Shown: positions 9,889-21,045 of the stretch, piece by piece
How positions within the stretch are numbered: position 1 is the first letter of the stretch
Layout of the letters: every line of letters begins with the position of its first letter
Source of the DNA: Nemertoderma westbladi
Taxonomy: Eukaryota; Xenacoelomorpha; Nemertodermatida; Nemertodermatidae
Direction of reading: 5' to 3'
Assembly: GCA_032718475.1 (NCBI GenBank)
Contig: JAUCBJ010006112.1
Location: 1 to 61,511 of the forward strand
DNA length: 61,511 nucleotides
The notes under the pieces: model-generated
The model's database searches: none
Seen by the model: only the letters and a program-made list of their open reading frames with translations
What the model was told of the DNA's origin: nothing
Position numbers and translations under genes: made by a program

Positions 9889-10845
9889 ATGGCCAGATTT
9901 TTACAGCACCCAGTGTTCTGGGGTTGTTCCGCTTTGGGACTCGGGTTGACCACCTTAACATCTATAACTCGCGGCCCGAACAATAAATCCGGAGCGGCCG
10001 ACTACCTCGGCAAGACTATCGTTATAACCGGGGCGACGTCGGGTGTAGGTTCCGCCACGGCCTTGGAATCTGCGAAACGCGGAGCCAAGGTTGTCCTCGT
10101 CGCGCGGGAACCAAAACGGTGTCGGCAGATCGCCAAACGTATAACCGAGGCAACACAGAACCCGGAGGTATCCTGCGTCGACTGCGATCTAACATCCTTC
10201 GCTTCGATACGGGAATGCGCCGCTCAGTTGAACAAACTACCTCGTCTGGACGTTCTGGTGAACAACGCCGGGGTTATGTTGCAACCTGACAGTCGGACGG
10301 AAGACGGACACGAAATCCACATACAAACGAACTACCTCGGTCGTGTTCTGTTAACGCATCTTCTGCTCCCGAGCCTTAAACGCTCGCAACCATCCCGTGT
10401 AGTGAACCTCGCGTGCAGCTCATACAAACGCGGGGAGATCGACTTGTCCGATATGCTTTCCTGCGAGACGAGCGTCTGGCAACCCAACCCGGACGTATCA
10501 ACCTCCGCTAGTAACCTCGCGTCCATCCTCTGGACGCGACTTCTAGCCGAGTCTTTGACTGACTCCGGTGTAACTGTTAATGCAGTTGATCCCGGGTTAG
10601 TTTCTAACTACGCCGCGAAGGAAAGGAGGCAGTCCTGGATCGCGTTGCCGATACGAATGGTACTGGGGAGGCCCCCGAAGAAAGCCGCCCAAACTGTGCT
10701 GTACGCCTCGGTGAACCCGGAAGTGACGTCAGTTACAGGGAAACTGCTCTATAATTGCGGGCAAAAGGAGTTGACGCCAAGAGCGATGGATGAGGTGGTT
10801 GCTAAGCGATTGTGGAACCGCACAATGGATGTACTTAGACTCTAA
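9889..10845 (+). CDS. Retinol-dehydrogenase-like short-chain dehydrogenase, probable pseudoenzyme
   Basis: 318 residues, single exon. An N-terminal hydrophobic anchor (about 8-25) precedes a classical Rossmann fold: TGATSGVG (47-54), NNAG (125-128), and a C-terminal block GVTVNAVDPGLV as in RDH11-14/DHRS13. The expected active-site YxxxK is not there: at the aligned position the chain reads STSASNLASILWTRLLAE, giving Thr205 and Asn209 in place of Tyr and Lys. The preceding Ser region (NLACSSYKRG) is retained. Family knowledge says the Tyr-Lys pair is needed for hydride transfer, so I infer a cofactor-binding protein without normal dehydrogenase activity. It follows ATPSCKMT on the same strand after 77 bp. 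Confidence 0.85.
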   Translation: MARFLQHPVFWGCSALGLGLTTLTSITRGPNNKSGAADYLGKTIVITGATSGVGSATALESAKRGAKVVLVAREPKRCRQIAKRITEATQNPEVSCVDCDLTSFASIRECAAQLNKLPRLDVLVNNAGVMLQPDSRTEDGHEIHIQTNYLGRVLLTHLLLPSLKRSQPSRVVNLACSSYKRGEIDLSDMLSCETSVWQPNPDVSTSASNLASILWTRLLAESLTDSGVTVNAVDPGLVSNYAAKERRQSWIALPIRMVLGRPPKKAAQTVLYASVNPEVTSVTGKLLYNCGQKELTPRAMDEVVAKRLWNRTMDVLRL

Positions 10846-10983
10846 TTAATTACTGCGGTTGCCGGTTGGTTTTACCTAGATTACAATTTTTCTAATACAA
10901 TGATAATTCGTTAAGCCATAAAATAGAAAGGTTTTTTATTGTTGTCCCCTCGAAATTTCTACAAAATCACAGTTCCTGTAATT
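10846..10983. other. 3' flank of the SDR gene
   Basis: Short AT-rich stretch with a poly-T run and no clear coding content; 10977-10983 is the left target-site copy of the MITE. Confidence 0.5.
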
Positions 10984-11204
10984 GGGGTAGGTGTAAAACG
11001 CGGATCCGGATCCGGATTCCAAAATTATCAATTTAGGGAAAGGAGCAGGTTACAGTGGCACAATATTTTAACCAAAACAATAAACTAAAGTCTATAGAAC
11101 AGGTTATAGTTTTATTTTTGAGAGTTATAAAAATGTAAAAAAAATCGTCTTCCGTAGGGACAATGTTAAATGTAGGATCCGGATCCGCGTTTTACTCTGA
11201 CCCC
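10984..11204. mobile_element. 221-bp MITE with 30-bp TIRs
   Basis: Left end GGGGTAGGTGTAAAACGCGG then ATCCGGATCC; the right end is its inverse (GGGGTCAGAGTAAAACGCGG read outward). It is flanked by the direct repeat TGTAATT at 10977-10983 and 11205-11211, a 7-bp duplication (8 bp if the adjoining C is counted, which would suit hAT). No coding capacity. The interior shares AACCAAAACAATAAAC with sequence at about 30839-30855. Confidence 0.85.
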
Positions 11205-11211
11205 TGTAATT

Positions 11212-11562
11212 GGCCGTTCAAGGGCTTAATTAAACCACTCGAATTTGAATCATAGAATATGGTTTGTATAGAAATAGACATGACATGATGAGGGTGCCCT
11301 ACATTATTACTATAGACAAAAAATATTGTACCTAGTGTGTATTGTATCGAGATGGTAAATAATATCGAAGCAGGAATTAGGGCCAGTTTCATTACTACTC
11401 ATCTATAATTATTATTTAAGTTAAAAAATATCAATGGCACCAAAATTTACATTATTTCTTAAAACTAACAAAATAAAGTATAAAAGTATATCGAATGAAT
11501 CGACTGAGCTGGGTTTCAGGAACTTTCCAGCTGTTCATGGGTTTCAGAAACTTTCCAGCTGT
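11212..11562. other. Spacer downstream of DRC10
   Basis: No supported gene. The phrase GTTTCAGAAACTTTCCAGCT and a near copy (GGTTTCAGGAACTTTCCAGC) form a 32-bp tandem duplication at about 11511-11573 that overlaps the end of DRC10. Confidence 0.5.
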
Positions 11563-11913
11563 TCACTTTTTCTTCTTTTTCTTCCCGCCGCTACCTTTAC
11601 CACTCTTTTTCCCCTTCTTGCCTTTCTTTAACGACCTCCGCACTTTGTAAGCTCGCCAGAACGCCTGTACTACCGTTGAGGCTCGCACCATTATTCTCAT
11701 ACGTTTCTCCGCCTGTCTTCGTCTCTCTTGCTCCGCCTCTTTCTCGGCAATGATCTTATCGTATTCTTCTTTAAGAGTATTAAAGCGTCCTTCTAACTCT
11801 TGCAGTTGTTCCTGCTCCATGTTGTAGGCTTCCTGTATCTCTTCGAAGTCGTCTTGCTTGTCTCCCATTTCGTTGTCATACTTCTGTATCCAGCCCTCAA
11901 CTTCTGTCTCGAT
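11563..11913 (-). CDS. IQCD: DRC10/IQCD exon 2 (C-terminal, IQ motif)
   Basis: Second and last exon of the gene whose first exon is 12312-13505. It is entered at an acceptor ATGTTTTGTAG/ATC and encodes IETEVEGWIQKYDNEMGDKQ, a long charged coiled coil, and an IQ-type motif, ASTVVQAFWRAYKVRR. It ends with a very basic tail (KKGKKGKKSGKGSGGKKKKKK broken by Ser/Gly) and TGA. The KKKFK/V-IETE junction is the one expected for this family. The IQ motif is a calmodulin-type binding site, consistent with the nexin-dynein regulatory complex of motile cilia. Confidence 0.93.
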   Translation of the reverse strand: METEVEGWIQKYDNEMGDKQDDFEEIQEAYNMEQEQLQELEGRFNTLKEEYDKIIAEKEAEQERRRQAEKRMRIMVRASTVVQAFWRAYKVRRSLKKGKKGKKSGKGSGGKKKKKK

Positions 11914-12311
11914 CTACAAAACATTAATTAAACATTCACTTTGAAACAACCGGAACCCAAACAACAGATACATTAACCCACAAAATTATCCTACCACGTA
12001 TAATAATATCATAATTTTTTATAAATTATGCTTTATAATAGTAATACCAGAATCTTTTTTCAATTGTAAATCGGCGAAAAATACCCCAAAATTAGAAGAA
12101 AAGGGAGTACCTTTTTCACTAGGATAAAAGTAACCCAAGTGATTTACTTTTTTCCCGGGAAAAAAATTAATATAAGGTGTGTTTTGCTTGATTTGTTATT
12201 TTTATTTGTACCCTTGAATTGGAATTAGCCAGCATTCTGACAATCTCACACGTTATGAATAATATACCAGCCCTACCCATCAAACACCCAACAATACGCT
12301 GTTTATCTTAC

Positions 12312-13505
12312 CTTAAACTTTTTCTTCCTGAGCTGCTGTTCTGTGTCTCTGTGCTCACTCGTGAGTTTCGCCAACTCCTCAGACTTTGCGTTCAGATCGG
12401 CAATGAGTTTCTCCTTTTTAGTATCGGCGTTCTTAATATCCGCGGCTTCCTGTTTCTCTGCGTCAGTTCGCATCCGACAGACAACTTCCTCGGAGAAATT
12501 CTCTATCTGGTACAGATCGGTTTTCAGTTTTCGAATCACCTCGTTCTTTACGGATATGTCGCGATCGCGGTCTTCTTCCGCCGCTTTCAGTTCCGCCAGG
12601 AGTTTTTCCGTGGTGATCTCGTTCCGTCGTGTCCGTTGTCTGACCTCCTCCATGTGGGTGTCTCGGAGTTTCAGTTCGAGTGGCGTAGTCAGTAGTTGGG
12701 AGAGTCCGAATTCGCGAAGCCGATGCAACCCGGCAACCAGGGCCGTCGCGGTCGGGTTGCGAGCTTCCATCTCATCGCGGATGTGGCGAACCGCCGCTGG
12801 GTTCGTCGACAGACTACGCAGTAAGACCCGACACGACTGTCCCAACAGGTAGGCAACGTGGTCTCGTTCCGCGAGCAACGTTGAATCGACTAACTCCGGA
12901 GTCGGGGGTACCTCCTCGATAAACTCCTCTTCCTCATCGCCCAATCCCGATTCCTCTTCGGTATCCCGTTGCGACGTGAGTTGTCCGGACGAAGTGAGTT
13001 GCCGTGGCGATGGCTGTTCTCCTGACGACAGCGACTGGACGGGAGACCCTGTGTTGGATCGCTGTTCTATCTGCGTAGCTATGTGCTCCATGGCGCGCTC
13101 GCGTTCACGCTCCCTCATCACAGCCTCGGCCTCCTGCCTCATTCTCTCCAACTTCGCCGCTTTCTCGTCCGTGACCGAACTCAGAATATCGTTGAAGGCA
13201 TCCTCCAATTGGAAGTGTTCCTCTAATATGGTAACGGATTCCTGCCCCAGTACGATACTGAATCTCTGTAAATTCTCGCGGATATGCGGTAGCAGCGTGA
13301 GCACCTCGACACGCCGCTGGTTGTCGTCAATTACTGCGAGGATTCGTTGGGATTCCACCGTCGTGAGTTTCTTACGGGACGGCTCGAGGATATCCAATGC
13401 CGACAGGTTCTTCCTGACTTTATCCACCTCCACCAGCTCAATAGTTTCGACTCCAAAATCACCGTCGCGAACATCCAGATCTGGGGGCTCTGACATCGCC
13501 TCCAT
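12312..13505 (-). CDS. IQCD: DRC10/IQCD exon 1 (dynein regulatory complex subunit 10)
   Basis: 398 codons from the ATG with a good Kozak context (AGCCATGG); the complete protein is about 514 residues. The frame is open further upstream, but only non-ATG codons occur there. It shows LDILEPSRKKLTTVESQRIL, an LPHIRENLQRFSIVLG helix, a Ser/acidic-rich linker (about 165-215), a second helical domain around LLGQSCRVLLRSLSTNPAAV, and a coiled coil ending LRKKKFK at donor AAG/GTAAGA. The family's role is in the nexin-dynein regulatory complex of the 9+2 axoneme, so this animal has motile cilia or flagella. DRC9/IQCG is the related alternative, but the LEP..KLTT.E..R and LPHI blocks fit DRC10 better. 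Confidence 0.92.
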
Positions 13506-13535
13506 GGCTGGAGTGCGATGCGGATTCACTTTCAA

Positions 13536-13943
13536 AGCGCGAAAATGACTGCTGTTAACTAAATTAGAGATATTCGTTGATTTTAAAGTTTTAGATTGGA
13601 AGGGAATGTGCTACTGTAAAACAGTTGATTTATTAAGATTTATTTTTCTAGTCTTGCAGGTTTGTTTATCTATCGGTAAGAATAAGGTACTTAATCCAAC
13701 ATTCAGATATGTGGTACAAGAGAGTTTTAATAGTTGCCTAGGAACGAATATTATACATTCAACGCCATCAAGCGAAATTTCGCAAAATTAAGAAAGCCAT
13801 TATTAAATGCATGGCGAGCCGCAAAGCGAACACAATGATTTACATCATTGTGCGCAGAACTATGTTCTCGAATGAATAATAATAATAATTGCCCTTCTTG
13901 CCTTCTAGAATAATATCCGGTTAATGATTAATTACTTTAACAT
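13536..13943. other. Upstream region of DRC10
   Basis: No supported exon. It should contain the DRC10 promoter on the minus strand; no motif stands out. An (AAT)n tract lies at about 13878-13890. Confidence 0.5.
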
Positions 13944-14880
13944 TGTGGGGCGAGCCACGAAGTTGGCGGAGCCTTAGCGAATTGACACTGTTAGGGGGTG
14001 GGTCAATTTATGCAAATAGTTGTCGTCGTCGTTGTCGTCGTCGTCGTCGTCGTCGTTACGATTTTGACATGCTAATAACTTTGTCGGATTTAAAGCTGCC
14101 AAGTTGAAAATTTGTAGGTATCAATATGAGCAAAAGTTGAGATTTTTGAGAGACTTTCAGACACCATCAGTGCAATGGTCTCCCGCTAGAGGGCCACATG
14201 TCTAAACATTAAATGCCCTCCCATTTCTTTGCTTTTAATCCGTTTAAGCTGAAACTTGGCAGATATGTATTAGACCATTAGCTGTGACTTTCAAAGGAGG
14301 CGAATCCATCTGCAGTTCTCCAGTCTGCCGCTAGAGGGCCAAAGGTCTGAAAGTGAAATCGTTGTCGTCGTTACGATTTTGACATGCTAATAACTTTGTC
14401 GGATTTAAAGCTGCCAAGTTGAAAATTTGTAGGTATCAATATGAGCTAAAGTTGAGACGTTTGAGAGACTTTCAGACACCATCAGAGCAATAGTCTCCTG
14501 CTAGAGGGCCACATGTCTAAACGTTAAATGTCCTCCCATTTCTTTGCTTTTAATCCATTTATGCTGAAGTTTGGCAGATATGTACTAGACCATTAGCTGT
14601 GACTTTGAAAGAAGGAATTGAATTGAATTGAATTGAAGGCTAATCCGTATGCAGTTCTTCAGTCTGCCGCTAGAGGGCGAAATGTTTGAAAGTGAAATCT
14701 TTCTCCCATCTCGTTATTTATGATCCGTTCAAGCTGAAACGTAGCAGATATGTAGTAGAAGTCGGCCTGAGTCTTTGGTGGGCAGTAAACGGTCTGGAGT
14801 CCTCCAGTCTGCCGCTAGAGGGCGAAATGTATAACTAAGTATAATTAAGTCACGTGCTGCGCGAAGGCCCCACTTCGTGT
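13944..14880. mobile_element. MITE-like element with internal ~325-bp tandem repeats
   Basis: The left end TGTGGGGCGAGCCACGAAGT and right end GCGCGAAGGCCCCACTTCGTG are related inverted ends shared with two copies at 41.8-42.35 kb and 42.48-43.71 kb. Inside, a block with TTTTGACATGCTAATAACTT, then CAAGTTGAAAATTTGTAGGT, and ending at TCTGCCGCTAGAGGGC is repeated about two and a half times (about 14048, 14371, 14690). It contains GTC triplet (14020-14055) and GAATT (14613-14637) microsatellites. No ORF. Confidence 0.7.
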
Positions 14881-15290
14881 AATATATGTAGAATATAATG
14901 TTTAACAATATTTATAAAAATTCATTTCCATCATTACCAGTATGTAATTAATTTGCAGTTACTACAACACCTGCACCGTGAACAATATTACTCTCAGCAT
15001 TCTATGGTTATCAGGATATCTATCATTTGCCCATTTTACGCATATTTATCTTTAAATAACCAATTGTATTCCAGCATGACGGGTGATGGCAACTCGCAAA
15101 AGTGACTTTAACCGACACAAATAAACTTTGGCCGATTTGGTTTCCAGGCATACAAATTTGGTAACATTTAAATAATCTGGCAACTTTCGGAAATTTAACC
15201 ACTTTTGTTAATGACAAACTTCTAGTTCTGGGTTTGTTGCACTGATCTTATTATGATTTATATTATTCGAACCGCAAAGATGCAGTGCGG
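14881..15290. other. Spacer before the 23-bp array
   Basis: AT-rich; no gene or RNA recognised. Confidence 0.5.
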
Positions 15291-15295
15291 CAATA

Positions 15296-17995
15296 CAGTC
15301 ATCCACCCACCCATCCACCGACCCAATATCCACCCATCCACCGACCCAATACCCACCCACCCAATACCCACCCATCCACCGACCCAATAACCACCCACCC
15401 ACCGACCCAATACTCACCCACCCACCGACCCAATAACCACCCACACACCGACCCAATAACCACCCACCCACCGACCCAATAACCACCCACCCACCGACCC
15501 AATACTCACCCACCCACCGACCCAATAACCACCCACCCACCGACCCAATACTCACCCACCCACCGACCCAATAACCACCCACCCACCGACCCAATAACCA
15601 CCCGTCCACCGACCCAATAACCACCCACCCACCGAACCAATAACCACCCACCCACCGACCCAATACTCACCCACCCACCGACCCAATAACCACCCATCCA
15701 CCGACCCAATAACCACCCACCCACCGACCCAATAACCACCCATCCACCGACCCAATAACCACCCACCCACCGACCCAATAACCACCCACCCACCGACCCA
15801 ATAACCACCCATCCACCGACCCAATACCCACCCATCCACCGACCCAATAACCACCCATACACCGACCCAATAACCACCCACCCACCGACCCAATACTCAC
15901 CCACCCACCCACCCATCCACCGACCCAATAACCACCCACCGACCCAATAACCACCCACCCACCGACCCATCCACCGAACCAATAACCACCCACCCACCGA
16001 CCCAATATTCACCCATCCACCGACCCAATAACCACCCACCCACCGACCCAATAACCACCCACCCACCGACCCAATAACCGCCCATCCACCGACCCAATAA
16101 CCACCCATCCACCGACCCAATAACCACCCACCCACCGACCCAATAACCGCCCATCCACCGACCCAATAACCACCCATCCACCGACCCAATAACCACGCAT
16201 CCACCGACCCAATAACCACCCACCCACCGACCCAATAACCACCCATCCACCGACCCAATAACCACCCATCCACCGACCCAATAACCACCCACCCACCGAC
16301 CCAATAACCGCCCATCCACCGACCCAATAACCACCCATACACCTACCCAATAACCACCCATCCACCGACCCAATAACCACCCATCCACCGACCCAATAAC
16401 CACCCACCCACCGACCCAATAACCACCCACCCACCGACCCAATACTCACCCACCCACCGACCCACCCACCGACCCAATAACCGCCCATCCACCGACCCAA
16501 TAACCACCCATCCACCGACCCAATAACCACCCATCCACCGACCCAATAACCACCCACCCACCGACCCCAATAACCACCCACACACCGACCCAATAACCAC
16601 CCACCCACCGACCCAATAACCACCCACCCACCCACCCACCGACCCATCCACCGAACCAATAACCACCCACCCACCGACCCAATACTCACCCACCCACCGA
16701 CCCAATACTCACCCACCCACCGACCCAATAACCACCCACCCACCGACCCAATAACCACCCACCCACCGACCCCAATAACCAACCACCCACCGACCCAATA
16801 ACCACCCACCCACCGACCCAATACTCACCCACCCACCGACCCAATAACCACCCACCGACCCAATACTCACCCACCCACCGACCCAATAACCACCCACCCA
16901 CCGACCCAATAACCACCCATCCACCGACCCAATAACCACCCACCCACCGAACCAATAACCACCCACCCACCGACCCAATACTCACCCACCCACCGACCCA
17001 ATAACCACCCATCCACCGACCCAATAACCACCCACCCACCGACCCAATAACCACCCATCCACCGACCCAATAACCACCCACCCACCGACCCAATAACCAC
17101 CCACCCACCGACCCAATAACCACCCATCCACCGACCCAATACCCACCCATCCACCGACCCAATAACCACCCATACACCGACCCAATAACCACCCACCCAC
17201 CGACCCAATACTCACCCACCCACCCACCCACCCATCCACCGACCCAATAACCACCCACCGACCCAATAACCACCCACCCACCGACCCATCCACCGAACCA
17301 ATAACCACCCACCCACCGACCCAATACTCACCCATCCACCGACCCAATAACCACCCACCCACCGACCCAATAACCACCCACCCACCGACCCAATAACCGC
17401 CCATCCACCGACCCAATAACCACCCATCCACCGACCCAATAACCACCCACCCACCGACCCAATAACCGCCCATCCACCGACCCAATAACCACCCATCCAC
17501 CGACCCAATAACCACGCATCCACCGACCCAATAACCACCCACCCACCGACCCAATAACCACCCATCCACCGACCCAATAACCACCCATCCACCGACCCAA
17601 TAACCACCCACCCACCGACCCAATAACCGCCCATCCACCGACCCAATAACCACCCATACACCTACCCAATAACCACCCATCCACCGACCCAATAACCACC
17701 CATCCACCGACCCAATAACCACCCACCCACCGACCCACCCACCGACCCAATAACCGCCCATCCACCGACCCAATAACCACCCATCCACCGACCCAATAAC
17801 CACCCATCCACCGACCCAATAACCACCCATCCACCGACCCAATAACCACCCACCCACCGACCCAATAACCGCCCATCCACCGACCCAATAACCACCCATA
17901 CACCTACCCAATAACCACCCACCCACCGACCCAATAACCACCCACCCACCGACCCAATAACCGCCAATACACCGACCCAATAACCACCCATCCAT
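15296..17995. repeat. 23-bp minisatellite, about 115 copies, G4-prone, with higher-order duplication
   Basis: The unit on plus is CCACCCACCCACCGACCCAA plus TAA (C/T variants CCATCCACC). The minus strand reads repeated GGGT-CGGT-GGGT-GGGT blocks, enough G-runs per unit for G-quadruplexes. Rare variants mark a higher-order copy: the CCACGCATCC variant at about 16193 recurs at about 17512, and flanking variants (CACCTACCC) recur at the same ~1.32 kb offset, so about 0.4 kb or more was duplicated as a block. The long minus-strand frames (repeats of GRWVGGYWVGGWVVIGSV) are low-complexity artefacts. Confidence 0.95.
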
Positions 17996-20060
17996 CCCTC
18001 AGATGTGTTCCTTGCGATGGTGCATGCAATTCCAATTACAGATCTTTGGGAACATAATTAAGATAGCTAATGAGGCCCGTGTGGAGCGCATTCACGTGTA
18101 TCTGGTTACTCACTAACAACACATACTTAACGACACAATGCAGGATTCTTATTATCATTACATACTGTCGAGTAGAGTGTATTGGTTGACAGATACTACT
18201 TCGTGACACAATGATTTCGCACCGGGTTATAAACCGCTACATCTAAGGAACTTTCGTAGTTATTATGATAAATCCAGATATTATATATGGCTAAATCAGT
18301 AAAATAAACGACACCCCCCCCCCCCCCCCCCCCCCCGCCCTGCATCCCCATCCTCCCCGCCATTGTCATGCCAACACCAATAAACGAACGGATGCAATGA
18401 TACCAGGAAGGAAACCATAGTATTTAGGATGGAGGCTTTTATATAGCTAGTTAAAAATTGCGAGGTTTCATCTTATATTTTAAATTAAAATTCACAATAT
18501 AAAATATTTTAACAAAACTAGCAAAATTCGGCTACATTTCAAGTGTTTTCCTGCAATTTTTTTTAGAAATTAGTAATATTTTTGTTTCCGAAGTATTAGT
18601 ATAATGTACATAATTCTGATGTGAAATGTTGAAATTAAATGAAATATTTGGTGAATATATATTCGATTGATATTGACATTATAGTTAAAGGGAAAGTACA
18701 ACTGATTATTAAATTGTATAAAGAGTACAGTAGAACTTCGGCCCGAACGAGCGAAGCGAGTGAGTAAAATATTGAAATGAGAAGCCGAAGTAAGATATAT
18801 ATAATTTTTTACAATGTAATATGTTGTTTTATCGATCAAATTATTATGTAACGCTCGAAAAAGAATTAGTCCCGATAAAGACAGAGTTTTGATTTCAATT
18901 AGCTGATGATTATTCTCGCGTCGTTTCATAAATTTGCCATAAACCACACCGCCGTACTTTTAGGAGTGTAACCATTATGGGTTGGGTAGCAGCCGTGTAG
19001 CACATGCGTTGTTGAGCAATGCAAGACATTTTGTTTATTAAAGCGTAACAAACAGCTGGAATCCTTGTTATTAACAGGCTGCTGCTTGTTTTGCAATTAT
19101 TGCCTAATACCATCACCATAGCAATATATTAATTATATTTATATCAAGGCACATAATAATTTGGATAAAGGGCTTATAATCCTTACATTGAACGTGCTAT
19201 AGTGTGAGGTTAGAGAAAGGCAGTATATACGGCGGATTTATTATTGGCAAGCTGGGAATTCTAATTAAGCCAAAGTTTAACGGCTTTGCGATAACGAGTT
19301 GCATTTTATTAGCTCTGCTTTATAATGGTACATTCAAGATGGATGTGTTATTGTGTAATAAGGCGAAGGCCCAACGAATTGATTGTACACACCCATTGTT
19401 TTTACAAAGAAAAAATATAATAATGGTAAATGTTGACAAGACAAATAAGAATTAGTTTACAATGAATACGACGTATAGTTTATAGGGACTAAAGACGGCC
19501 AAAAATTGAGTACCATTGAGGTATAAAACAGAGAGAGGTATTGGTGCGATATGCAACAAAGGTTACGAATAATATTCTAAATCATTTATAACTCTTGTAG
19601 ATTAAAACAGTGAAATACAATTTAAGCTGTTTTATATTTTGGAAGAAAATCAACTTCTCCGTATTTTAATTTAGTTTAGTGTACCATGAATCGCCTTTGT
19701 TAAATAAATCGTTATACATAAAATAATAAAGCATGTGTGCAGTGTGCATAAACACAGTGTGTTCTCCACCGTAAAGAAAATGGTTAATGTTTATAGAGTT
19801 TATAAAAGTGTCCAAAACTAAAATCTGTCACATTTCTTATCATACTATAATGATTGACCACTGCTATTGTTACCGTCCAAATGTCAAAAGTTTAATTGAA
19901 ATGTTGTCAATTCGGAATTCTTTTAGCTATAATCCTGTCTGGCTTGCTATCAGATTAAATTTGATTTGAGCTGGCTATTCACACAGTTTACACTCAGTAT
20001 ACTATAGTTTCCTATATATTATAGCCCCTCCTGTTCATTTCCACATAATATAATATATTA
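17996..20060. other. Non-coding AT-rich region
   Basis: No exon recognised on either strand. There is a poly-C run of about 22 at about 18313-18336. At 18738-18762 a GCCCGAACGAGCGAAGCGAG motif resembles the ends of the GTGGGGCGAGCC MITE family. The short open frames here lack coding character. Confidence 0.5.
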
Positions 20061-20065
20061 TTATG

Positions 20066-20127
20066 TTCTGACACTGACACTGACACTGACACTGACACTG
20101 ACACTGACACTGACACTGACACTGACG
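20066..20127. repeat. Hexanucleotide (CTGACA)n microsatellite, about 10 copies
   Basis: Perfect tandem of ACTGAC directly visible. Confidence 0.98.
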
Positions 20128-21045
20128 GTCGCCTTGTATTTCATAAATGTTATTTCGCAGATGTGAATGAAATTGTCCTTTAGCCACGATGTATAATTTT
20201 ACATTAAGCAGTTATATTATTTTAACAAACAAACACAAGTATAAAATAATGTGAATCATTTTACAATAATATATGTAGACGCGGACGGTACTTACGAGAA
20301 TGATAATAAACCGGTTATTTATTGGCATAAACTACCCAGACCGGAAACCCAATGCGGCGTAAAATACATTTTGTAAGAGATAAAAGCGATACTACGGAAA
20401 AGCGTTGAACTATAAAATTTAAAATTGTACTGTAAGTTTATGTATCAGTATATGGACTTAGGGTTGAGCAAGTTTAATGACAGTCCGACTTATAATAAAT
20501 AACTAGTAAATCTTTGATGTTAAACGAAACGCGGCCGAGTAAATTTTCCATCGCTATTTAATGGCACAGTTAAAACATACCATTAGGAACCAATGGTAAC
20601 ATATCCATCCGACAGTCAGTACAACTATCATTAGACACTCCAGCCATTTCAAATTTATATTATTTATATTATATTTCAAATCAGATTTGCTATTAATTAC
20701 ATTAGGAAAATTATGTAAATTCCAAAACTAAATTTGAGATGTTAGCAGTATTTCATTGTTACTCATACAGTAGCTATCGCCAACGACCAAGCAAATTAAT
20801 ATTTATTTAACTATATCTAGATAAATTATAAATATAAATATAATTCATAATGGATTAAGATAATACCGTGTAATTATCTAATATGATTAATTACTACATT
20901 GAATATAATTTTACTTTTATCTGATTCAAACGTTAAATTTTGACTTACCGAATTGGGTTTCAATTACCTCAGTTTCACTTCAAATAAAAGTGACTAATTT
21001 CAGATAAAACTGATTGATGAATGAACTCTTATAAATAAACACACA
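20128..21045. other. Upstream region of the PDE gene
   Basis: AT-rich and non-coding. A pyrimidine-rich stretch with CAG-like ends lies just before 21046 (AATTTCAGATAAAACTG), so a 5' UTR exon junction is possible at about 21003. Confidence 0.45.

Noticed and set aside
12219-13548. Plus-strand ORFs of 158-190 residues
   Set aside because: Antisense shadows of DRC10 exon 1, which has clear family motifs on the minus strand.
15208-17995. Many overlapping ORFs rich in Gly/Trp/Val (GRWVGGYWVGGWVVIGSV)
   Set aside because: Low-complexity translation of the 23-bp repeat in all minus frames; no starts, flanks or domains that indicate a protein.
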